Part shown: positions 55,750-64,000 of the stretch, piece after piece
Position numbering within the stretch: position 1 is the stretch's first letter
Layout: each line of letters begins with the position of its first letter
NCBI GenBank assembly: GCA_014218235.1
Contig: CM024753.1
Span: forward strand, 8,055,146 to 8,119,145
Reading direction: 5' to 3'
Length of the DNA: 64,000 nt
Source of the DNA: Colocasia esculenta
Taxonomy: Eukaryota; Streptophyta; Magnoliopsida; Alismatales; Araceae
Made by a program: the position numbers and the translations under genes
Notes under the pieces: generated by a model
Told to the model about the DNA's origin: nothing
Seen by the model: only the letters and a program-made list of their open reading frames with translations
Database searches by the model: none

Positions 55750-58700
55750 TGTAACACCCCCCCTCCGACATCACACAAACACATACATAACCTTTGATCG
55801 AAAGAGGGGTTACGTTGACAAACTTTCGTTATGGATAGATAAATCCGTGTAATGCTCAATCATTAGCAAACCATTCCACAAAGGTATCTTTGAACATATT
55901 ATACTTCACCGGGTAACAAAGTATTAATACTCATTATTTACAAAAGACAAGTTTCTCTCTCTCTAACTTAATACATCATCAACTAAAAGAAACTACTAAA
56001 ACTACACTATTCTTCTTCATCTCTTCATCGTCCGCAGCGGAATTAGGATTCACATGTAGTTGAGATTATACACACTTCAATCTGAAAGGGGTGGAGGAAA
56101 CAAAGGCATGAGTCGAAATGACTCAGTAGATATCAGTAAACATAGCGTAGAAGTATCATTTGCAGAGCTGAATGAATATTCAAATAGTGCATACGTGGAT
56201 CAAAACATAATTGCTCATGAATTTCATACTTAACAGAAACATATAGCTCAAATTGATTTCATAATGAGCTCCAACATCACAGAATAAAAGTTATATTTGT
56301 CTTTCAGAATTCAGACCATCACTTAATTTGGAAACAAATTCGACAGACATCACTGCTCTCAAGAGGTTACTATATAGACGTAATATGCCATCCTCAGTGC
56401 CTAGGCGATTCCAGCACCTTAGATCTTGTTCATTGCGCAAGAACGGGGTTTATTACCCACCATCGTCAGTCCATTGACTTGGATTTACCTACAAACTGTC
56501 GCCCTTAGCTAATCACAAGTGGCTGGTGCTACCACAAGTGATCCTAAACCCTCTTTTGAAGAGAATACTGTCTTCATATCATAAATTTCTTTTCATGAGC
56601 ATAACAGAGATTGGAAATCCAAAGGTAGTTTTGATTGAGAATTAATACAGATATCTTGGTGACAAAGTTGTTCGGAGTTCAATAATATAAGAAAGACAAT
56701 TGGTTGAGACAGGGTTATGACTCAAAGCCAATAACTTCGGAAGGTTGAAATCACATAAGAATCCAAGGAAAAGAAGATCCACAATTGTCATCACAAGTTA
56801 TTCACATCTCATAAGATGTTCAAACATATGAACTCTCAGGTGATCAAGTTTTATAGACTCAGTTACCGAATACGGAAGAATAGACTCAATCGGAGTACTA
56901 TTTGTAATTGGCAATGCTAAGAATAATTCAAGGGAGGTTAAGGTACATAATGTGGGTAAACTTTGCTATGATATGACAGTAAATACCAAGGAAAATGAGA
57001 GGGTAACTTGCTAGGCTTTTAGGATGAAGTTTAAGCAAGGATTCATACACGAAAAAGTGCAGAAATTTGAATCAAGGTTGTAACTGTCAACAGCCAAGAA
57101 GGGGCTGTCGACAGATTGTAGCAGACAGAGCTCAGGTTGCCAGTCTATGTTCATCTGTCGACAGCAACAAGATGGCTGTCGACAGATGCACACAGTCCCA
57201 GTTATTCCTGAGTTCAGGAAGGCTGGCCTGTCGACAGCTATGAGCTGCCTGTCGACAGCCGCCAATTCTTCTCTCATAAGTGACTTTGTATTCATTCTAA
57301 TCACTCTAACCATGGAACTTATAAATCAAGACATGATTTATATCAATTTGAAGAGTCTAATTGTAGTTCTCACAGTGGTTTATAAGCTAAACAAATGGGA
57401 TGAAACAAGAGGTTTACAAACGTACTTGTCTAGCTAGAAGTTAACATGACATAGCACTGAAAGTATGGCCCTTATAACAAGGATTAAATGGAAAGATCCC
57501 CACAAAATAAACATTAATACTCAAGATATTTAAGACTCCAAATCAAAGTTTGAGGTACAAACATCTAAATGGAAAGTAATCACACTGTTCTAAAGATATG
57601 GCGACTTCTAGCAACACTCTAAAACCGGTACAAAGATCAAGGGTGGAAGAAGAAGATAGAAAACAGTCTTTAGAGTGGAACAAGGTTGTTCTTCTCCCAT
57701 TAAGAACGTGTTTACCAAAATTGAAAGAAAAATAGAATAGCTTCAGGTATATCATCTTGTATGCTTATCAAGAGGATTTTCTTATCATGTGGGGAGGACA
57801 GAACCGAATCAATGGAGATGAATCCTACCTTACTGATTAGAGTAAGTTTCTCCTTGATGTAAAGCTTCAAAAAACAAGAAGAAGGAATAAGAAGCTTGCA
57901 CGGTTGACCACTTTGACAGATGCAACCTGAGAGATGTAATCCTTAGCAACGAAGCTGTAAGAACACACAACAACCAGCTCCAATTGCTCAAGGGTGCAGA
58001 GATAACTTCAGCAAGGCCACTCCAGCAGCAAGAAACAGAAGAAAATGGAAGCAGGAGCTGTGGTGTGCAAGGGTGAGCATGTACAAAGGGTGGAAAGGGT
58101 GCGTACGAAGGGTGAGGAGAGGTTTTTATAGCCTATAGACCATCACATGCATGGCGCCACCTCCTGTAACCAGGTGTAACAGTAAAAACCATTTGATTTT
58201 TACTGTGACACATGTTTCATGCACCCCATCTAACACTTACACCTATGTAACTAACGTGTAAGAGGTTTAACTCATGTTTTATTCTTATCCTAATGTGTAC
58301 TGGCCTTTGTAGAGCCTGACACGTAAATCACCCAAAAATCCATCCTGTAATTGACCCTTAATTCAACTGGCCCAATAATCTCTATGTAAAGGTGTTCAAA
58401 TGACGTCCGTTTGTGTTGAAATTTCAACCATACCTAATGTGATGGTTTTACAAATTATGGTGATTTTATTTTAATTTTTAGAATTTATTTTCCACTTGGT
58501 GAAAAATCACCCCAAAATAGTTGCGTCGGCTTATTCTCAAAATCCGGTCGTCAAAATTTCCGGATAATTACATATTTGATACCACCATATTTTTCTAAGA
58601 ATTATGATATTCTTAGATTTCATTTTTGTTACAATTTTCTGGTGTCGCCCTGTCGGGGTGCGCACGACCGAAAGTGATACATGGGTTTGATAAAGTGTCT

Positions 58701-58803
58701 TAAATATACCCTTAATCCTAAATATATCAATTTAAGTCTAACTGGTTTGCTTAAACAAGAATTTATAAGTAAAACATGATATTTAAAATTCGAGGGTATT
58801 ACA
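55750..58803 (-). repeat. Element C 5' LTR (right copy)
   Basis: Palindromes at 57084 (mutated to CTGTCAACAG), 57105, 57155, 57176, 57228 and 57249 keep the 21-bp pair spacing. The TATA box and donor-like GTAGGATTC are conserved with the left copy. Confidence 0.95.
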
Positions 58804-59072
58804 CTAATACTTACATGAACCACAATAACACGTAATCACCTTGTCTATCATTGGTCATCTCATGACCTCCATGACAATACTAATCCCTAATAACACACTT
58901 ATCATGAATCACATGATTCACAACTATTCACATAATAACTCTTAACCCTACACATGCTTTATTAACCATTAACCACCTTAAGTATACTTTAGAAGACTGT
59001 AAAAGACCAGGGCTAGGTTTACACTAGAACCTCACTGCCCAGCCACCACAAGCCAACCTCGGAAGCTAAAAC

Positions 59073-59937
59073 GCGTAGGACACAGACGACGCCTCTAGAA
59101 TCACGTCGACCTGTCCGGACGCCATTCAAAACCTTAACGCGATAGAACCAGGTGTCGCGACCATGTCATGACGGCCTGACTTGTCACCTTCAGGCCCAAC
59201 CAGTCAACATCACGGTCAACACCAAATCGCGTCGGACCACACGGACGTGTTCAACAAGAACGTGTCGGGTCAAACGGGCGCGTTCAAGCAACCACCACAG
59301 CGCAACAGACAAAGCCGAAATGCGTCGATGCAGAGCGACGCGTTCATGCCATGAAGGCGTCGGTTAACACGACACGGTTCAACAGCGACAGTGGGTTCAG
59401 CTCACAGGACGAACCCATCTTCCCCACAAGGAGTCCACACACAAATCCGATGCAAATTCCAAACTAAAGCATTAAACAGAACAAACTAAACATAACAAAC
59501 CACCCTCACATGCACCCCCTTAAATCCCATTCGAATCCTTCCAAAACATCATAAAAAGGGTAGGAGGTCTCCCTACCAGTTGGAAGAAACTGAAGAGCGT
59601 CAAAACCACCTCGTCGCCGGCACGCCCATGCTTCGGACGCCATCCTCACGTGGTTCCCGCGCCGCACGAGCCTCCAGGTATCGGAATCGTTGGAGAATCC
59701 TCCACAACATTGCTCCTTTGCCTGGACAGAGCCTCCTCTGCTCTGTCTGGGTTAAACGAAGCACTTAACACTCTAATCAAAATCGCGTCGTGTACAGCCG
59801 CCGCGTTTAACTCCTTTAAATGCGTCCACCCTGTTCGACGCCAACCAGAAACTGCGCGACACGGGTCACAAAGTCGGTTCTCAGAATTACATCTAGAGAG
59901 ACCAACGGGTTTAAATCGCATCGTCCTGCTCCGATGT
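59073..59937. repeat. 6-8-6 inverted-repeat units in right half of LTR D
   Basis: Half-sites like GCGTCG and CGACGC start exactly 14 bp apart at 59073, 59103, 59139, 59229, 59262, 59322, 59785, 59822 and 59918 (first half-site starts). The unit at 59322 pairs perfectly, those at 59139 and 59918 pair fully with G-U wobble, and the others carry one or two mismatches. Confidence 0.65.
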
Positions 59938-60200
59938 GTCCACAAACAATGAACCTGTGGGCCAATTGGGCTGAAAGCTAAGGCCCATAATGCCCACACA
60001 ACGTGCATAAACCATGACTAAGGCCCAATGACCATCTCTTGATCATGAGCACCACTCCAAAACCCATAAACACATATTCGAAAAGACCGAGTCATCACAG
60101 GTTGTACGTGGATCTACGTCTCAAGTACCAAGGAGATCTACCTATGCACCTAATGACTCAGTTACCCATGCACGAAGAGAATCGGAACGCAATGGCCTGA

Positions 60201-60390
60201 ACAATGACATTCCCATACTTATTATGCTCATGATATTATTCCTTATTTTTTTGATCTTCTTAATGTTAGTTGTCATGTTCATTGTATTTTAAGAAACGTA
60301 GCTGACTACTTCATGCTACTTGTCATGTTATTTCATTTGTAGTGACTTCTTCTCTTTCTTGAGACAATTATTATGTTTATCTAAATATTA
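60201..60390 (+). other. Spacer or intron before the transposase
   Basis: AT-rich, ending in an acceptor-like TATTAG at 60385-60390. Nothing else recognised. Confidence 0.4.
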
Positions 60391-61737
60391 GGACCTTCTG
60401 TTGATGTGGACACATTAGTACGGGAGATCCTTTGTGAGGAGAATGCCATCTTCTTAGCCATGGATGAAGCAATTGCTGATGAGATTTTTGAATCAAATGA
60501 GGAACACAGTGTCCCAAGGCCTATGCACACAAGTAGTCATAGTGGACACATTTGGATTCATGAGGTTCTGCAGGGACATGAACGACGTTCCTACAACGTG
60601 TTCAGACTACATCCCACGATGTTCATGAAATTAAGAGACGAACTTATGGAAAGAGATCTTATTCATGATTCCCGTTATGCCACAGCAATCGAGAAACTCA
60701 CAATTTTCATGTATGCAATGGGCCATAGTGTGGCATCCAGAACTATGTGCGAGCATTTTCAACACTCTTATGAGAAAATCAGTAAACACGTCTGCGAAGT
60801 CACAAAAGCATTGGCTTCCCTACGCCTCACTTACATAAAACTACCAAGTTTGACTGATCCTATGCACCCCTGCATCCGACATGATGATAGATTTTATCCT
60901 TACTTCAAGGTAAAAATTATAATTTTAAATTAAAAGACCTCATTTTTCTTAAGATTCTCATTTTCACTTTGTATTTAGGATGTCATTGGAGCAATTGATG
61001 GTACCCACATCCCAACGCATATATTGCGAGAAAAATAAGTACGGTATAGGAACCGCAAAGGAGTGGTCAGTCAAAATGTCATGGGGGTTTGTGGTTTTGA
61101 CCTTGTCTTCCAATATGTGGGGGTAGGTTTTGAGGGAGCAGCTGCTGACATGGCTGTCCTCAGGAGGGCTATAGATGTAGATGGCTTTCAAGTTTTGGAA
61201 GGTATGATTATCTTGTTATGACTACCCACATATACTTCGTTTAATGTAAAATGTGCTAATGTAATGTGTTAATATCTCATAGGAAAGTACTACTTAGTGG
61301 ACTCAAGATATAGAAACACTGCTCATTTTGTGGCTCCATATCATGGGGAAAGATACCATATCCAAGAATTTCAAGGACGTGGCAATGCACGATATAAGAA
61401 CATGAGAGACAAGTTCAACCATCTCCACGCCCAACTTCGCAATTGTGTGGAACGTGCATTTAAGGTGTTGAAGAATAGATTTCAAACATTGAGAGAGGGG
61501 AATTGTTATCCATTTCGTACACAATTGTTGATTATTATTGCATGTTGTGTTGTGCATAATTTTGTACGACGTCAACAAGGCGATGATTTTTATTTTAACT
61601 TAAGTCGTGAATGAGGGAGGGAGGACGAAGATGATGAACCTGAGGAAGATCCAAATCTTTCTGTTAGTGCATCTGACATGACGCCAGGAGGAGCTCTTCG
61701 AGATGCGATTTCCACACAACTGTGGATGGCTAACTGA
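60391..61737 (+). pseudogene. PIF/Harbinger DDE transposase
   Basis: Three exons in phase: about 60391-60909, 60979-61201 and 61283-61737, with GT-AG junctions. The N-terminal part (YNVFRLHPTMFMKLRDEL and a helix-turn-helix-like stretch) precedes the DDE nuclease: first Asp in GAIDGTH (about 60995), second in GAAADMAVLRRA (about 61145), Glu in CVERAFKVLKNRF (about 61450). It ends TQLWMAN. All three catalytic residues remain, but TAA at 61036-61038 and TGA at 61612-61614 interrupt it, both explicable as C-to-T changes in Gln and Arg codons. The true N-terminus may lie in an earlier exon. Confidence 0.9.
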
Positions 61738-61865
61738 GTTGTAATTTGACCTATTATCTTAATATTATGTTTCTATTAGCATGGTTAGAACTTTATTATC
61801 CAACTAGTGAGCTGTTTCGTGTGTCATTGTTTTTATTGTAATCAAATTTTATTATGCACTTAATG

Positions 61866-62362
61866 AGTATTTCAACTACATGTAGGTGCAATTTGGAACC
61901 TGGAAAAGGACTTTCTCCTGATATATTTAATTGGACAACAAAAAAATTGTAAAAACATCATAGGAGATACTTTGAATGAGGAAGGATGGAAGAACGTCTA
62001 AAACGTTTTCAACAAGGACTTTTGCGTGGCTTGACCCGTATCACATTCAATTCCCTACATCGTTTTACATTCTATAGGTCATTTTACTTGATCGCACATG
62101 ATCTCATCAATATAGTCAATTTTCACTGGTATGAAGAGATTAAACAAATACGAGGTTCAGAATTAGCTTGGCATTAATATCTTGATGTTTTTTTTTTTAA
62201 ATTTTACCTATGACGATTCTGCATACATATTATTGACCAAATTAATTAATTACTATTTTATTCTTCCATTGCAGTTCAACCCATTGGCTACAGGGTTCAA
62301 AGAAAAGACATTGTCATTACACAATGACCTTGTCAAGTTGTTCAATGGTTGGGGATCATAAA
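61866..62362 (+). pseudogene. Remnant of a third Myb/SANT-like domain
   Basis: A GDTLNEEGWKNV segment (about 61960-62000) with a downstream stop, then a segment after acceptor TTGCAG at about 62274 reading FNPLATGFKEKTLSLHNDLVKLF, which parallels FNPLALWFK and the following residues of Myb ORF 1. Multiple stops between them make it non-coding now. Confidence 0.4.
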
Positions 62363-62386
62363 GACCTTGTGAATTCAATGGTTTTG

Positions 62387-62990
62387 GGCAATGATGAGTG
62401 TGCATCCTTATCCAATTCAATGGTCGGATGGTTAAATTGGCAACCACATTGAAAATACAGATATATTTTGTGTAGCTAATCTGAGCCAAAAAAATTTGTA
62501 CTATAAATTATTGAACATGTGATATCACATATATACTTACATGGGCAATGATGAGTGGGCATCCTTATCCAATTCAATGGTCGGATGGTCAAATTGACAA
62601 CTCCATTGAAAATGCGGATATATTTTGTGTAGCCGATCTGAGCCAAAAAATTTGTACTATAAATTATTAAACATGTGATATCACATATATACTTACATGG
62701 ACAATGATGAGTGGGCATCCTTATCCAATTCAATGGTCGGATGGTCAAATTGGCAATCCCATTGAAAATGCGGATATATTTTGTGTAGCCGATCTAAGAA
62801 AAAAAAAGTACTATAAATTATTAAACATGTGATATCACATATATACTTACATGGGCAATGATGAGTGGGCATCCTTATCCAATTTAATGATCGGATGGTC
62901 AAATTGACAATCTTATTGAAAATGCGGATATATTTTGTGTAGCCGATCTGAGTTAAAAAAATTTGTATCATATCATATCATACAAATGTG
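62387..62990. repeat. About 155-bp tandem repeat, four copies
   Basis: GGCAATGATGAGTG starts units at 62387, 62544, 62699 (GGACAATG) and 62854; spacings are 157, 155 and 155. Units include CCTTATCCAATTCAATGGTCG and TTTTGTGTAGCCGATCTGAG. It lies downstream of the transposase. Confidence 0.93.
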
Positions 62991-63880
62991 ATCCAACATT
63001 ACTACAGGCTGACAACATTCAAGTAGGAGTCTATGTCATCAGAGAAGGTACATTCATATTTCATAAAATTTTATGTTCAAAATTTTCATAAATTATACTG
63101 TCTGTCATGTGACTAACATTGCATTCATTTTGTCACATATTTTATCATGCACGACAAATGAAGGAGGCGATTAAAATAGTTCCATGTATAAATTTGAAGG
63201 CTGCATTGAGTCTTCCATGTTATGTTATTAATTATTGTTCAGTAAAATTTGTTACATTTAAAATTTACCATGGGATCGGATCCATGTTATGTCTTTTTTT
63301 TTCTTCCAAAGTTACGTTGTTACATACAGGAACAACTTGTGTTGTTAATTAATGCTGAATGAATTTTGTTGCTACATGCATGAACATGTACAAATAATGA
63401 ATGTTGAATGTCTTCCATGTTATGTCTTTTTTTTTTTTCAAAGTTTTGTTGCTACATACATACATGAACAAGTACAAATAATGAAAATATAAGAGAAACA
63501 AGGGAGGTGCTATCTTTTTTTTTTAAAAATAAATTAATATAAAAAATAAATAGAGGTATGATTACAACCTATAATTTATTGTTATTAAATAAAACGTCAT
63601 TTTGTATTAATTTGTTGTTATTAATTTTTCTATTAATGTTATTAATTTTTCTATTGATGTGAGAAAAATGAATGATTATAAAAAAATATTATAAAATACT
63701 ACCGCACCTTTTTTAGTACTATTGTATTTTTTAAGAGATTATTAGAATTTTTAATTGATGGTAATATGTTGATCCCATTTATAAAATAGTTTTTATGATT
63801 AAACTATTCCAAAGAAAAGTATATAATTTAAATGAATAAAGTATTGGTTCATGAGTAATTTGGTATTCTCATCAAAGTGG
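62991..63880. other. AT-rich right arm of the PIF/Harbinger element
   Basis: No credible ORF. Short copies of ATGTTATGTCTTTTTTTT and ACATACATGAACA-like strings recur at about 63280-63480. Nothing else recognised. Confidence 0.4.
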
Positions 63881-64000
63881 AAAAAATTCACCATTCAATG
63901 CCAACCAAAGTACACAATAAATATGTGGATTAACTCTATTTATTTAAGTCAATTAACTCACTTATTATCAAAGTAACAAATAGATTAACCATGTATAACT
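63880..64000. repeat. Right subterminal repeat of the PIF/Harbinger element
   Basis: On the minus strand ACTTTGATAATAAGTGAGTTAA lies near 63970-63949, with ACTTTGGTTGG and ACTTTGATGAG further in, matching the ACTTTG(A/G)TAAT motifs of the left end in inverted orientation. If the left spacing holds, the terminus lies a few tens of bases beyond the window. Confidence 0.5.

Larger units (their letters stand above)
48006..58803 (-). mobile_element. Element C: Ty3/gypsy chromovirus, complete (10.8 kb)
   Basis: LTRs 48006-51055 (3050 bp) and 55750-58803 (3054 bp), exact 5-bp duplication CTAAT (48001-48005 and 58804-58808), tRNA-Met primer-binding site, polypurine tract, and gag-pol in gypsy order on the minus strand ending in a chromodomain, pointing to the Tekay/Del type. 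LTR copies differ by a few percent, mostly transitions, plus small indels. Gag and pol carry frameshifts and active-site changes, so it is inactive. It inserted into solo LTR D. Confidence 0.96.
46262..60099 (+). mobile_element. Element D: solo LTR (about 3.0 kb) split by element C
   Basis: The ends TGTAACGGCCC and GAGTCATCACA lie inside an exact 5-bp duplication GGTTG (46257-46261 and 60100-60104). Its own sequence is 46262-48005 plus 58809-60099, about 3035 bp, with no coding domain or second LTR copy. Plus orientation is inferred from the TGTAAC start. Base composition is GC-richer than neighbouring elements. Open frames in it are not conserved. Confidence 0.8.
46099..60200 (+). pseudogene. 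RNase H1-N/viroplasmin-type hybrid-binding-domain ORF, split by solo LTR D
   Basis: From ATG 46099 the plus strand encodes a CYVVCVGHQPGIYHTWADC segment and, after a 1-base insertion near 46171, AQVNGYPRAKFNDYQT. This is the consensus of the hybrid-binding domain found at the N-terminus of eukaryotic RNase H1 and in caulimovirus inclusion-body proteins (binding of RNA/DNA or dsRNA). A stop at 46226-46228 follows. Solo LTR D begins at 46262; after it the frame continues from 60105 to TGA 60198-60200. It lies between the Myb ORF and the transposase. RNase H catalytic domain is absent. Confidence 0.65.
27001..64000 (+). mobile_element. Large PIF/Harbinger element with nested insertions (right end outside window)
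   Basis: The left end (27001 onward, GGGGGCGCCACTTTGGTAAT) and the right edge of the window share an ACTTTG(A/G)TAATAAGT motif with AGTTAA-rich surroundings in inverted orientation, as expected for subterminal inverted repeats. Between them, on the plus strand, are Myb/SANT-like ORFs and a DDE transposase of the HARBI1 type, the two-gene set of PIF/Harbinger, plus a hybrid-binding-domain ORF. LTR elements A with B, and D with C, account for about 28 kb, leaving about 9 kb of original element. The target duplication and true right terminus were not seen. Confidence 0.6.

Noticed and set aside
59152..60008. Overlapping ORFs in the right half of LTR D, such as 59646-60008
   Set aside because: They lie inside an LTR bounded by the GGTTG duplication and cover the GCGTCG dyad array. 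No domain recognised.
30096..60933. ORFs beginning at 30096 and 60406 as true starts
   Set aside because: Both begin with GTG inside exons. The Myb ORF has an ATG in a short upstream exon at 29918, and the transposase exon opens at about 60391 after an acceptor.

Overview
The window is nuclear DNA of a flowering plant. It has one spliced nuclear gene with plant-type introns, and the rest is mostly plant transposable elements: chromodomain Ty3/gypsy elements primed by initiator tRNA-Met, an RTE-type LINE, an L1-type LINE, a tRNA-derived SINE, hAT and Mutator MITEs, and a PIF/Harbinger element. I cannot place the species from sequence alone.

Region 1 (1-24.7 kb) is one minus-strand host gene, the mitochondrial electron-transfer-flavoprotein:ubiquinone oxidoreductase (ETFQO). 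It has 18 coding exons that I placed by translation; they sum to 1905 nt (634 codons plus stop) with every phase consistent. Its introns hold transposons. Intron 8 (10.95 kb) contains a 110-bp Mutator-like MITE, an LTR interrupted by a truncated LINE with an 18-bp target duplication, a 1173-bp hAT MITE with an exact 8-bp duplication, a second LTR built of about 30-bp repeat arrays that itself carries a hAT MITE, and a LINE fragment. Intron 3 contains a decayed RTE LINE with a further hAT MITE. A related LTR lies directly downstream of the stop codon.

Region 2 (24.7-27 kb) is the ETFQO upstream flank, with a minus-strand SINE and a 198-bp tandem duplication.

Region 3 (27-64 kb) is best read as one PIF/Harbinger element running off the right edge. 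Its own genes (Myb/SANT-like DNA-binding ORFs, a small ORF with an RNase H1-N/viroplasmin-type hybrid-binding domain, and a DDE transposase) are split by nested LTR elements. Chromovirus A (31610-45698) split the Myb ORF and was then hit by solo LTR B (39121-42710). Solo LTR D (46262-60099) split the hybrid-binding-domain ORF and was then hit by chromovirus C (48006-58803). Target duplications are visible for all four (CACCA/CACAA, CAAGG, GGTTG, CTAAT), and the host reading frames rejoin when the insertions are disregarded. All element genes examined carry disabling changes.

The most unusual signal is not a gene. Every long LTR here carries arrays of short inverted repeats at fixed spacing in the region expected to be transcribed or just upstream. 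Elements A, B and C carry pairs of 10-bp TGTCGACA-core palindromes exactly 21 bp apart. LTR1 and LTR2 carry hairpins with a conserved 13-nt loop and covarying stems. LTR D carries 6-8-6 inverted repeats. LTR3 is built of about 30-bp hairpin-like arrays.
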